A DNA stretch of 64,000 nt. Source: CAYQUC01 sp964420605 (GTDB lineage: Bacteria > Pseudomonadota > Gammaproteobacteria > UBA6429 > Thiohalophilaceae). The stretch is taken from positions 8,760-72,759 of the forward strand of contig CAYQUC010000006.1 in NCBI GenBank assembly GCA_964420605.1, given 5' to 3'. Of the stretch, positions 37,170 through 45,777 are shown in pieces (the stretch's first letter is position 1; each line of letters opens with the position of its first letter). The position numbers and the translations under genes are program-made. The notes beneath the pieces are model-generated. The model was not told the DNA's origin and ran no database searches. It saw only the letters and a program-made list of their open reading frames with translations.

Positions 37170-37546
37170 TTTACAAATTTATCATTACAACTGAATTATT
37201 CAGAAGTTCAGTTCCAAGTTAGCATTAAATTTCCTTTATATGATAATCTAGATATAACTGAATTCTTAGGTTATGGTGAATTTCAAGTTAATTCTAAAAT
37301 TTCTCATCATACTCTGAGCTTAATATAGTGTAATAATCTAGAATGACGATTTACTAAAGGTGTTATTGATATTGGCTGGAGCTTTCCATTAGACGCTCGA
37401 AATGATATAAAAGACTTTGTTCAAACATTTACAAGCTACGGTGAAATATGATTAGTTATAATCAACAAGTCAGCAGAATAGGCATTGGAATTTCTGATTT
37501 CTTATCGGTTAAAATTACGTACTATTTTAGTATTTATCGTATATAA
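37170..37546 (+). pseudogene. pldA: remnant of outer-membrane phospholipase A (pldA)
   Basis: One frame gives NLSLQLNYSEVQFQVSIKFP then LYDNLDITEFLGYG, matching the YSEVKFQLSxKxPL strand of PldA. After stops near 37325-37346 the same frame resumes as GVIDIGWSFPL and FVQTFTSYGEI. It then changes frame at about 37448 to MISYNQQVSRIGIGISDFLS, which corresponds to the conserved GYGESLIDYNxxxxRIGIG C-terminus. The catalytic NHxSNGxxxxxSRSWNR segment is deleted. Decay is by deletion plus frameshift. Confidence 0.8.
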
Positions 37547-37575
37547 AATTATATGTTATTTAATATGGTAACTCT

Positions 37576-38097
37576 ATGCTTAGTATCGAAACACCGAACT
37601 TAATTCTGCGCGATTTCACTAAGAACGATTTAACTAACTATACCGCTTTAAGAAGTGACGAGAAATTTAAACGTTTCTATGATGAGTTAGATGTTACCTG
37701 CAGTAAATCCAAAACGTTACTGGAACAGTTTATTTCTGATTCAGTTGTAGTATCCCGGACTAATTACCAACTGGCAATCACAAAAAAATGTGGAACTTTA
37801 ATTGGTTCTTGTGGAATTCGTCTCAAATATAATAATATTGCTTCTCTTGGGTGTGAGTTAGGAAGATGCTATCAAACGACTGGTTTTGCATTTGAAGCAT
37901 CTAGCAATATTTTAATGTATGCTTTCATTAATTTAAAAATTGAACGCGTCTATGCTGAAACAATTTCAGAAAATAAGGCCGCGTTAAAATTGTGTCAAAA
38001 ACTTGGTATGACATTAGAGCAAGAACGACTAAAAGATAGATTTTTCCGTGGTAGATGGTGGAATACGGTAGTTATGGGGATAACGAATCCTGAATGA
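37576..38097 (+). CDS. GNAT acetyltransferase (RimJ/RimL type)
   Basis: The 173-residue protein begins IETPNLILRDFTKNDLTNYT, the usual start of this family, and has GCELGRCYQTTGFAFEAS and ERVYAETISENKAALKLCQKLGM. The end overlaps the next gene by four bases (ATGA), so it is translationally coupled with the macrodomain protein. Confidence 0.88.
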   Translation: MLSIETPNLILRDFTKNDLTNYTALRSDEKFKRFYDELDVTCSKSKTLLEQFISDSVVVSRTNYQLAITKKCGTLIGSCGIRLKYNNIASLGCELGRCYQTTGFAFEASSNILMYAFINLKIERVYAETISENKAALKLCQKLGMTLEQERLKDRFFRGRWWNTVVMGITNPE

Positions 38098-38615
38098 TGA
38101 AAATTGAAATTATTAAAGCAGATATTACAAACCTAAAAGTTGATGCGATTGTTAATGCTGCAAATAATGCAATGTGTGGCGGCGGCGGTGTTGATGGTGC
38201 TATTCATCGTGCTGCGGGTGAAAAATTATTGGCGCAATGTCGTACGATGAATGGCTGTAAAACAGGATTTGCAAAATTGACCGAAGGTTATGAGTTACCT
38301 GCAAAATTTATAATTCATACGGTAGGTCCAGTTTGGTATGGTGGCGATAAAAATGAGGAAGTTTTACTCGCATCGAGTTATCGAGAATCTCTAAATATTG
38401 CTAACGAACATGAATTTAAAACAATCGCTTTTCCGTTGATTAGTTGCGGTGCATATCGGTTTCCACTTGAGCGTGCATGTGAAATTGCTGTAAATGAAGC
38501 GATGCAGTGTGCTGGGAAAACAACGTTACAGTGTGTTACATTTGCATGTTTTAGTAGTAAGGTACAAAATACTTTAAACAAAACTTACCAGAATTACCGG
38601 GCTTCAGATTATTGA
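38094..38615 (+). CDS. macrodomain O-acetyl-ADP-ribose deacetylase (YmdB-like)
   Basis: The 173-residue single macrodomain has IKADITNLKVDAIVNAANN, then GGGGVDGAIHRAAG and IIHTVGPVWYGG, the ADP-ribose pocket of MacroD/YmdB enzymes; the active Asp of GVDG is present. It is coupled to GNAT genes on both sides (four-base overlap upstream, two-base gap downstream), an operon that could join acetylation with removal of O-acetyl-ADP-ribose; this link is inference. Confidence 0.92.
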   Translation: MMKIEIIKADITNLKVDAIVNAANNAMCGGGGVDGAIHRAAGEKLLAQCRTMNGCKTGFAKLTEGYELPAKFIIHTVGPVWYGGDKNEEVLLASSYRESLNIANEHEFKTIAFPLISCGAYRFPLERACEIAVNEAMQCAGKTTLQCVTFACFSSKVQNTLNKTYQNYRASDY

Positions 38616-38616
38616 A

Positions 38617-39153
38617 ATGGCAGATGCAAAAGTAGAGCTAACATTAGAACTAGCTTGCTGTACTCAAGTAGATGCGATTTGTAATTTAGTGAATCTTTGT
38701 TATCGAGGTGAACGAGGTTGGACCACAGAGAAAAGTTTGGTATCAGGGGATAGACTCGATTCTAAAGAGGTTCAAGGATATCTTTATTCGAGTAATACTC
38801 AGCTACTTGTTGCTATTTATCAATCTAATTTAGTGGCGTGTATTTGTATTGAGAAAGACAGGAAAAATAATGATAGTGTTCAAATTGGCTTATTTGCTGT
38901 GCATCCAGATTTACAGGGGCAGGGTGTTGGTAAGGATATACTATTGCAAGCAGAACAGTTTGCGGCTAAAAAATTAAACATTACAAAATACATCATGCAT
39001 GTTCTGACTGACCGCCAAGAATTGATTGAATTTTATCAACGACGCGGCTATATTCGAACAGGAGTAATCCATGGATTCCCGATTGAACGTAATGTGGGTG
39101 TACCTATCGAGCCAGACTTGATGATTGAAATACTTGAGAAAGTACTTAATTAA
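38617..39153 (+). CDS. GNAT acetyltransferase
   Basis: The 178-residue protein has motif A as IGLFAVHPDLQGQGVGKDIL and a C-terminal FYQRRGYIRTG. It is separated from the macrodomain stop by one base and followed after one base by the FMN reductase ATG, so it belongs to a compact four-gene operon. Confidence 0.88.
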   Translation: MADAKVELTLELACCTQVDAICNLVNLCYRGERGWTTEKSLVSGDRLDSKEVQGYLYSSNTQLLVAIYQSNLVACICIEKDRKNNDSVQIGLFAVHPDLQGQGVGKDILLQAEQFAAKKLNITKYIMHVLTDRQELIEFYQRRGYIRTGVIHGFPIERNVGVPIEPDLMIEILEKVLN

Positions 39154-39154
39154 A

Positions 39155-39694
39155 ATGAAAAATATTCGAATTTTGGCTTTATCCGGCAGTTTACGTAAAG
39201 ACTCCTATAATACTATTTTATTAAAAGCTGTTGCACAACTAGCACCAAACGGTGTGGAAGTGATTATTTTTAATGAAATGGACTTGATACCCTTGTTTAA
39301 TCCCGATAGAGAAAATGATGATATTCAGGTGATAACGAAGCTACGTAAAGAGCTAAAAAAGTCGGACGGTCTTTTTATATCAAGCCCTGAGTATGCCCAT
39401 GGAATATCCGGGGTATTAAAAAATACTTTGGATTGGTTTGTGAGTGGTGAAGAATTTCCTTATAAACCAGTTGCTTTATTTAACACATCGCCACGCGCAT
39501 CTCATGCACAACTCGCTTTGCGTGAGGTGATTTCAACTATGTCCGGGACAATCATTGAATCGGCCTCAATATCCATTCGTCTGCTTGGTACCCGCATCGA
39601 CGTTGATGATATAGTTAATGACAGTAATATGTCAGCCGACATTATTCATAAAATAAAATTATTCCGAGACAGTATCACTGGAACTGCTGAATAG
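39155..39694 (+). CDS. NAD(P)H-dependent FMN reductase
   Basis: The product has 179 residues from the ATG at 39155, one base after the previous stop; an upstream start at 39125 would overlap and is rejected. Flavodoxin-like fold with ILALSGSLRKDSYN (phosphate loop) and SPEYAHGISGVLKNTLDW, the signature of ArsH/ChrR/azoreductase-like FMN reductases. Could reduce quinones, chromate or azo compounds; not specific. Confidence 0.9.
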   Translation: MKNIRILALSGSLRKDSYNTILLKAVAQLAPNGVEVIIFNEMDLIPLFNPDRENDDIQVITKLRKELKKSDGLFISSPEYAHGISGVLKNTLDWFVSGEEFPYKPVALFNTSPRASHAQLALREVISTMSGTIIESASISIRLLGTRIDVDDIVNDSNMSADIIHKIKLFRDSITGTAE

Positions 39695-39699
39695 ATTTT

Positions 39700-39996
39700 A
39701 TGGCTAAAATTTACTTCCAAAAATTATCTGAGCTAGTAATAGAAATTAAACATTTTTTTAGTGGTGCAGCAGTATATATTAATGGCAGTATCTGTGTATC
39801 TTGGTCGCCTGTAGGTTTGGTTTTTAAATTATCCGAGACTGAAGTTGACAAGCTAATAAATTCAAGAGATGCAATTCCATTACGATATTTTCCTAAAGGG
39901 CGTGTCAAAAAAGGTTATGCGCTTTTTGAAAATCCAGACGAGAAAAAAATGAGTCATTGGAAAAAATACTTTACGTTATCTGCCAAGCAAGTTTAA
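39700..39996 (+). CDS. TfoX N-terminal-domain-like protein
   Basis: The 98-residue protein has the TfoX/Sxy N-terminal pattern FFSGAAVYINGSICVSWSPV, LVFKLSETEVDKL, and PLRYFPKGRVKKGYALFENP. It lacks the second TfoX domain and should not be taken as a competence regulator. It follows the FMN reductase by five bases. Confidence 0.8.
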   Translation: MAKIYFQKLSELVIEIKHFFSGAAVYINGSICVSWSPVGLVFKLSETEVDKLINSRDAIPLRYFPKGRVKKGYALFENPDEKKMSHWKKYFTLSAKQV

Positions 39997-40145
39997 TATC
40001 CTGAGCTGCACATAAAAAGTTAATTTATTACCCTAAGAATTTATAAAAATTAGTCCTACGTAACGTGTTGAGTTTATGGGATGGCTAATGTTTGGAGGGG
40101 CTCGAATCGCGCAAATGCAGGAGCATTGTTTAATTTCAAATATTT

Positions 40146-40340
40146 ATGCGAATTGAATTAATTGACAAATTTTACAGTCTTAATTTATATGCTAAAGGAA
40201 GTCGTTTGAACTTATGGATTAAGGTATTAATGGCAAAAAAATTAGTTAGTGATTATTTTGAAGTTAGATTTATAGAATATTTTAATACTGATAATAATTA
40301 TATCTTTAATTTAATAAACGTTGAAACAGTTAAGATTTAG
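40146..40340 (+). CDS. possible small protein, doubtful
   Basis: An open frame of 64 codons with ATG start and no recognisable motif. The translation is rich in Asn, Ile and Tyr as expected from AT-rich noncoding DNA, though it also holds basic helical content (MAKKLVSDYFEVRF). No clear ribosome site. Listed with low trust. Confidence 0.22.
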   Translation: MRIELIDKFYSLNLYAKGSRLNLWIKVLMAKKLVSDYFEVRFIEYFNTDNNYIFNLINVETVKI

Positions 40341-40871
40341 GGAATTAGTAGTGGACGAATTAAATTTAGTTTTCGTGTAATTTCGATCTGCATATGAACT
40401 TGTTTATACTAATTTAAGTTTTTAATTCTTATTTTGTATGTACCATCCATCCTAGATTAACCATTAATAAATTATTGTATTTAATTGTTATTTAAAATAA
40501 ATTTTTTTTATGTATGAAAAGGTACTGTTTTAAATAAAGAAGCACAGTATTATCATTAATAAAAAAAAATATTTTCCATTTCTAAATTTGTTATTTGATC
40601 TTTTTTTTATTGATCCACTCAAGCCTTTTAAATAAATACCGTTGACATCGTTTAATATCTGTTGCTATCTTTGCTCGTCCTCGTGAAAGGAGTGTTGGCA
40701 TCAGTGTTTTTACCTATGTCAATAATTTTAATTAACGGGGTAATTAGTTCAGGGTTGCGTTGCTTTTATCCCCTGGTTTTACCGGCATACACAATCCGCT
40801 ATAGAAATTGATTGGTTTGAAGAGTTTTATCTGTCACATAATATTTTCAATTAAAATAAAGGAATAACAAA
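40341..40871. other. 531-bp region with probable promoter before the MBL-fold gene
   Basis: No gene is supported. The left 280 bases are extremely AT-rich. A sigma-70-like promoter is present at 40642-40670, leaving a leader of about 195 bases that contains GC-richer segments (GTTGCGTTGC, TATCCCCTGG) which could fold; no known riboswitch is recognised. Confidence 0.5.
40642..40670 (+). promoter_or_regulatory. sigma-70-like promoter
   Basis: TTGACA (40642-40647, perfect -35) and CTATCT (40665-40670, -10 matching four of six) are separated by exactly 17 bases. Downstream is the MBL-fold gene at 40872. Confidence 0.5.
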
Positions 40872-41900
40872 GTGAAAAAAATGAAAAGTTTATTTACTGT
40901 GGTAATTATAGGCTTATTAGCCAGTTCGTTAATAACGCAAGCTGCACTAGCGGGTCGTGAGCGTGGTGCAAGAGAAGTGCTAGCAGCAACATTAGCTGTT
41001 GATGCAGTAACGGCAGATTTTGCTGTAATGGTATTAGGCTCAGGTGGGCCGGTAGCGACTGAAAATGGTCGTGCTGGATCCAGTTTATTAATTTTTGTTG
41101 AGAAAACCCCCGTATTGTTGATGGACACCGGTAGTGGTTCTTTTAAATCATTAGCCCTAAGTGGGGCACGTTTAACTGATGTAGAAAATTTTCTTTATAC
41201 CCATTTGCATATCGATCATACTTCGGATATGTCAGCGATGATTAAATCCTTATTTTTTCATCGTTTAGGTGCGGGTTTATTATTACCCAATACGATTAAT
41301 TTTTATGGTCCTGTGTCAAAAAATCCGGGTTATGACTCTATGTCTAAATATATTTCTAGTCATTATGTTGGTCCGGATGGTGTTGAGCGTTATCTAAATG
41401 GTTTTGCAAATGCATTTTTTGGTGGTGCTTCAGCATTTGTTCCAGTCGGAAATGATTTACCGTCTGATTCAACATCAACAACAATGACTACAGTATTGGC
41501 TGATTTAAATGGATTAAGAGTAAAGTCAATTCCAGTATTTCATGGTGGTACACCGAGCTTAGCGTATCGAATTGAATACAAAGGTAAAAGTATTGTTTGG
41601 AGTGGCGATACTAACTCTAGTACCGACAATATGATTACGATTTCAACAGGGGCTAATGTTTTAATATATGACACTGCAATTCTAGAAACACCAGTTCCAG
41701 AGTTTTTGTTAATGTTTCATACGACACCAACCAGAATTGGTGAAGTTGCAGCAGCAGCTGCACCTGCAAATTTGGTGTTATCGCATTTATCGATTATTAC
41801 AGAAAATAATTTAGGATTAATTCAGCGTACTATCAGGCAGCAAGGTTTTAGAGGCACTATTATTCCAGCAAGTGATCTTCAAGTGATAAACGTACCATAG
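40872..41900 (+). CDS. exported metallo-beta-lactamase-fold hydrolase
   Basis: The 342-residue protein has a signal peptide (LFTVVIIGLLASSLITQAALA) and an MBL metal site THLHIDHTSD (HxHxDH). Further ligands lie in HGGTPSLAYRIEYKGKSIVWSGDTN (His and Asp) and a final LSHLSI. It resembles arylsulfatase/RNase-Z-like periplasmic MBL hydrolases. A GTG at 40872 is favoured because AAAGGA stands nine bases before it; an ATG lies nine bases later. A strong terminator follows, so it is monocistronic. Confidence 0.85.
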   Translation: MKKMKSLFTVVIIGLLASSLITQAALAGRERGAREVLAATLAVDAVTADFAVMVLGSGGPVATENGRAGSSLLIFVEKTPVLLMDTGSGSFKSLALSGARLTDVENFLYTHLHIDHTSDMSAMIKSLFFHRLGAGLLLPNTINFYGPVSKNPGYDSMSKYISSHYVGPDGVERYLNGFANAFFGGASAFVPVGNDLPSDSTSTTMTTVLADLNGLRVKSIPVFHGGTPSLAYRIEYKGKSIVWSGDTNSSTDNMITISTGANVLIYDTAILETPVPEFLLMFHTTPTRIGEVAAAAAPANLVLSHLSIITENNLGLIQRTIRQQGFRGTIIPASDLQVINVP

Positions 41901-41935
41901 CTCGTGTATGTCAACGCTTAACTGAGTTGATATTT

Positions 41936-41976
41936 GAGGGTTATAGTTTGCTTATATAACCCTCGTTTTTATTTTT
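41936..41976 (+). terminator. strong intrinsic terminator after the MBL-fold gene
   Basis: GAGGGTTATA (41936-41945) pairs perfectly with TATAACCCTC (41955-41964), nine-base loop, followed by GTTTTTATTTTT. It isolates the signalling/AioBA-like locus from the genes before it. The rest of 41977-42291 is AT-rich with no gene seen. Confidence 0.88.
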
Positions 41977-42291
41977 GGGTATAGCCAGATTTATACTGTT
42001 TGTACACTTCAAATCCAGAGTTGATGGGCAATTTATAGTTTTAGCAATAAACCACAAATTAATAATGGTATAGGCTTTATAATGGCTATATTTTAGTAAT
42101 TAATTTCCCCTATGTTTGTACAATATTTCCATTATAGGTATTATGTTTCTAAGTCTACAATGATTTCTAATCTGTGCAAAAACAGTGGAAATTAGTGTTA
42201 TTTAGTAAGGAAATTAATTGTTTATATGAGCTTGGTTTAACTCAAAGCTGGATAATTACTCTCCAAACGTCTGTTAGTCAGGAGGAAATCA

Positions 42292-43491
42292 TTGGCGTTT
42301 AATAAATTAAAATTGCTCAAAAGCTCGATGGAACAAGTGTGGTTAATTTGGGCTGGGCATCAATTGGGTAAAGAATTGGAGCAGGGTCAACTCCAAAAAC
42401 GTGGACACCCTGTTCGTCAAGCATTACTACCGTTATGGCACGTTACATTTTTTTGTTCAGTCATTAGTTTACTGCAATTCCCAACAACGCTGGCAGCGCA
42501 TGGCCTGGTTTTTCTGGATTTTATTGCACTGGATCGTGTCGCTAAACAAAGTCCTAGTGGTTTGAAACACAACAAAATGTTGTCGAGAGCCACATTGTTT
42601 TATACGCAGGATTTTGCGACTATTAAAGTCTTGGCTGAATTTGTAGCGAATGAGAAAAAAAATCATTTTGGGCGTGTTAAGATTGGTTGGAAACCAGATC
42701 AGGCGAATATTATTTGGATTGGACGTACCCATAATCCATCAAGTTATTGGCGCGATCAATACCATCATGGCGGTTGGTTACAACCTTCAATCTCACGTCC
42801 AAGTATTGCCGAGTTTGAAGTACCAGGTGGTATTTTACCGGCTCATTCAACTGGAATAGCCGTTGAAGGAGGCTCCACTGTTAGCAATAATGTAGGCTTA
42901 GCATACAATACAAGTTTAGGCTTTACTTCTAAACTTAATAATGACGGTCTGGAAGTTCCGAGCCTTTTTGGAAATGGTCGAGGGATCCACAGTTCGTCGC
43001 TTGCTTTTAGATTATCGTATCGTTTTGAGGGTGTCCAAGGTGGTAATGAGTTAGGTATTCTAGGGACAAACAACCATATAATAAGCAATACTAGTAGTAT
43101 TAAAGAAATAGAGCAGTGGGTCTTTGGTTTATTTGTAAACTGGGTTTTTTCTGATATTAAATTGACGTCAGAGTTAACGCAAATTAGTAATGAAACTATT
43201 AATAGCAGTTCGACTACGACACCAGAAAAATTTGTAAATGCCTATGTCATGGCTGACTATACTATAAATCATGATTGGAATATATATTCTCGCTGGGAAG
43301 ATACATTAAATGAAGAGTCAAGCCAATATTTATTTATTTTTCCAAAATTTGCAATTAAAAGAAATTTAGTAGGAGTTCGTTACGGTATAAACAGGAGTCA
43401 GATATTTAAATTTGAAATTAGTGATAACCAACTATTTTCAAGTAAGGAATATCGACAGTTAGCAGTACAATGGAGTTATGTATACCCTTGA
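42292..43491 (+). CDS. putative outer-membrane beta-barrel protein
   Basis: The protein has 399 residues from a TTG supported by AGGAGG seven bases upstream. The N-terminal region is odd: about 47 basic, soluble residues precede the hydrophobic segment HVTFFCSVISLLQFPTTLAAHG, so the export signal is long. From residue 90 on, alternating strands with aromatic ends occur, closing with RQLAVQWSYVYP, a typical barrel C-terminus. It is the first gene of a unit with a binding protein and two histidine kinases; a role in sensing or substrate entry is inference. Family not recognised. Confidence 0.65.
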   Translation: MAFNKLKLLKSSMEQVWLIWAGHQLGKELEQGQLQKRGHPVRQALLPLWHVTFFCSVISLLQFPTTLAAHGLVFLDFIALDRVAKQSPSGLKHNKMLSRATLFYTQDFATIKVLAEFVANEKKNHFGRVKIGWKPDQANIIWIGRTHNPSSYWRDQYHHGGWLQPSISRPSIAEFEVPGGILPAHSTGIAVEGGSTVSNNVGLAYNTSLGFTSKLNNDGLEVPSLFGNGRGIHSSSLAFRLSYRFEGVQGGNELGILGTNNHIISNTSSIKEIEQWVFGLFVNWVFSDIKLTSELTQISNETINSSSTTTPEKFVNAYVMADYTINHDWNIYSRWEDTLNEESSQYLFIFPKFAIKRNLVGVRYGINRSQIFKFEISDNQLFSSKEYRQLAVQWSYVYP

Positions 43492-43949
43492 AATTCTTAA
43501 CAACAATCCGATTGATCGTTCTGGTATTTTTGCTTGTTAGCAATTTTACGTCGGCATTTGCCACAGAGCGGCGGTTATTGTTAATTACTAACTCGAACTA
43601 CAAACCATTGTCACTCAATAAAACTGAATTACGCAGATTATTTTTAGGCATTCCAGTTTATCGCAAAGGCAACAGACTTATACCGTTTGTTAATAAAAGT
43701 GAAGATTTATGTTACCAGGTATTTTTGCAATCGGTAATAGGCATGTCAGAAAAACGTTATGAGCGTACTTTGGTTTCTGGTTTCTACCGGCAAGGCGTGT
43801 TATCGCCAAATATATATCAGGATCAAATTAAATTATTATCTGATTTAAAAACTGAAGAACTCGGTATTAGTTTTTTATTTGATACCGAAGGTATAGAAGA
43901 AAAACAATTTAATGTGGTCCAGGAAATATGGATATCAGACACACCTTAG
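43488..43949 (+). CDS. short PstS/PBP-like periplasmic binding protein
   Basis: From the TTG at 43488, whose last bases overlap the previous TGA (TTGA), the product has 153 residues with a clean signal peptide (LIVLVFLLVSNFTSAFA); an ATG at 43470 gives six more residues. The body matches the small phosphate-binding-like domain: LSLNKTELRRLFLGIPVYRK, LIPFVNKSED and ELGISFLFD in place of the usual AIGY ending. Such proteins often deliver a ligand signal to an adjacent kinase. Its 3' end overlaps the first kinase gene by 22 bases. Confidence 0.75.
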   Translation: MKFLTTIRLIVLVFLLVSNFTSAFATERRLLLITNSNYKPLSLNKTELRRLFLGIPVYRKGNRLIPFVNKSEDLCYQVFLQSVIGMSEKRYERTLVSGFYRQGVLSPNIYQDQIKLLSDLKTEELGISFLFDTEGIEEKQFNVVQEIWISDTP

Positions 43950-45730
43950 TTTCCTGGGCGCGTAGCCTTAGTGGTCGAGTACTGATCTCGATTGTATTAA
44001 TACACTTAGTGTTAATGACGGGCTTGTTTCATTCCATTCTTAGATTGGTTGAAAATAATTATACAGATCAATTCATTGACGACATTCGAACCGATAGTCA
44101 ACGCGTAACACAGCTAGTTATTTTTGAGTTACAAAATGGCGATCTAGAGCAAATAAGACAATTTTCAGAAAACCTGCTACTCGGAGGTCAACTTGTCGTT
44201 ATAGATATTAAAAATTCATTTGGAAAATTTGTATACCCTGCCGACGAACAGTTTCGAAATAAATATAAATTTCATGAAGATTTTTTCTTTGGCGATAATG
44301 ACGATAATTTGTATTTTATTAAAAGTCGACTTGTTACAAACGACGGGCGATATATCGGAAGCTTACAACTAGCATACGATGAACACTCTACCCTTGAGGA
44401 AGTTAAAAAATTATACCGCAGTGGAATAATTATAGCTGCTATTTATTTATTTATCGTTATTGTTTTCACTGGTGCAATCGATATGTATCTAACTAAACCA
44501 TTACGAAATTTAACTCGAGATGCAAACCGAATTGCATCAGGACAATATCGAGAACAGTTTTCAATAACGACCAATGTTAATGAAGTGAAGCTTTTAGCTG
44601 AAAGTTTAGAATTAATGCGTAATGAATTGGTTAAACGTGGTGAAAAACTAGCCGATAGAGAAAAACGATTGCGGGTCTTAGTTAATAGTATTTCTGATGC
44701 GGTAATAGTTTGTGATCAATACGGTAAAATGGAATCTGTGAATCATGCCGTTACTTCTTTTACGGGCTATGGCATGAATGATCTAGAAAATGAAAATATT
44801 GCTCGGTTGATCAATTTTAATGAAGTTGTGGCGAGTATTAAAAAACCTGATGCAGAACGTATTTTTGAAACTATCGTTAGGGATAAAGCCGGTGTTGAAA
44901 TTCCCGTTGATGTTAATGTAAGTGAATTGCAGCAAGGGAATAGTCATTTATTGTTAGTCTTAATTCGTGACATTCGAGAACGAAAGCGAAATGAAATCGC
45001 GCGACATGATTATTATAACGAAATGGCTCAAGCAGGGCGCTTAGGTATAATGGGCGAGATGGCTGCAGGTATTGCCCATGAATTAAATCAGCCGCTTGCG
45101 GCCATAAGTTTATATTTACAAGGTTGTATGCGTGTGACTGAGCCCAATAAAATTGATATAGACGAGATGCTCTACGCTATTAAAGCTGCCGATGAACAGG
45201 CATCGCGAGCGGCGGGAATTATACGTCGAATGAAAGGTTATGTTCGAAAAGAAGTTGATAATGATAATCTTGAAGTAGTTGATACTAATGTATTGATTAA
45301 ACGCTCGGTTGAATTTGTTCTTTTGGATACTAAGTATTCTTTTATTCAACCTGAGTTATTATTAACCGCCAGAACACTCGAAGCAAAAGTGGATTGTTTG
45401 CAAATAGAACAAGTACTGGTTAATCTTATTCGTAACGCAATTGAAGCGATTTTATCACAAAGTTATCAGCCGCACTATTTGAAAATACGTTCTGAAATTG
45501 ATATTGACGGTAATATTAAAATCTGTGTTATTGATTCAGGTTGTGGCGTTGATAATAAAAATGCAGACAAAATTTTTGATACCTATTTTTCAACTAAAGT
45601 GGATGGCTTAGGTATGGGCCTTGCTATTTGCCGTTCAATAATTGAAGAGCATGATGGTATTTTACAGTATCGACCAAGTTCAAGTATTGGTTCTGAGTTT
45701 TATTTCACACTACCGCTGCACGGCATTTAA
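43928..45730 (+). CDS. membrane sensor histidine kinase 1
   Basis: The 600-residue kinase: membrane helix at about 15-40, periplasmic sensor to about 165, second helix (IIIAAIYLFIVIVFTGAI), HAMP (about 190-240), PAS (about 250-365), HisKA with GEMAAGIAHELNQPLAAISLYLQ, where the phospho-His is His384, and a HATPase with NLIRNAIEAIL, DSGCGVDNKN and GLGMGLAICRSIIEEH. It is of the FixL/TodS/DctB-like class. It overlaps the binding-protein gene, suggesting that this protein is its ligand sensor. The partner is probably the FixJ-type regulator two genes on. Confidence 0.92.
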   Translation: MDIRHTLVSWARSLSGRVLISIVLIHLVLMTGLFHSILRLVENNYTDQFIDDIRTDSQRVTQLVIFELQNGDLEQIRQFSENLLLGGQLVVIDIKNSFGKFVYPADEQFRNKYKFHEDFFFGDNDDNLYFIKSRLVTNDGRYIGSLQLAYDEHSTLEEVKKLYRSGIIIAAIYLFIVIVFTGAIDMYLTKPLRNLTRDANRIASGQYREQFSITTNVNEVKLLAESLELMRNELVKRGEKLADREKRLRVLVNSISDAVIVCDQYGKMESVNHAVTSFTGYGMNDLENENIARLINFNEVVASIKKPDAERIFETIVRDKAGVEIPVDVNVSELQQGNSHLLLVLIRDIRERKRNEIARHDYYNEMAQAGRLGIMGEMAAGIAHELNQPLAAISLYLQGCMRVTEPNKIDIDEMLYAIKAADEQASRAAGIIRRMKGYVRKEVDNDNLEVVDTNVLIKRSVEFVLLDTKYSFIQPELLLTARTLEAKVDCLQIEQVLVNLIRNAIEAILSQSYQPHYLKIRSEIDIDGNIKICVIDSGCGVDNKNADKIFDTYFSTKVDGLGMGLAICRSIIEEHDGILQYRPSSSIGSEFYFTLPLHGI

Positions 45731-45777
45731 CATTCTGATACGGTATAATTAATAAATTTAGTGGTGAAAATGTTAAA

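Noticed and set aside
36260..39996. Integron-type cassette array of small unrelated genes
   Set aside because: No attC-like GTTRRRY/RYYYAAC pairs between genes, no integrase, and the genes overlap or nearly touch, which cassettes do not.
39700..39996. Competence regulator TfoX/Sxy
   Set aside because: Only the N-terminal TfoX-like domain is present; the helical second domain needed for competence regulation is missing.
40077..40157. Small open frame starting MGWLMFGGARIAQ
   Set aside because: Only 26 codons, no match recognised and no ribosome site; could be a relic, but nothing supports it.
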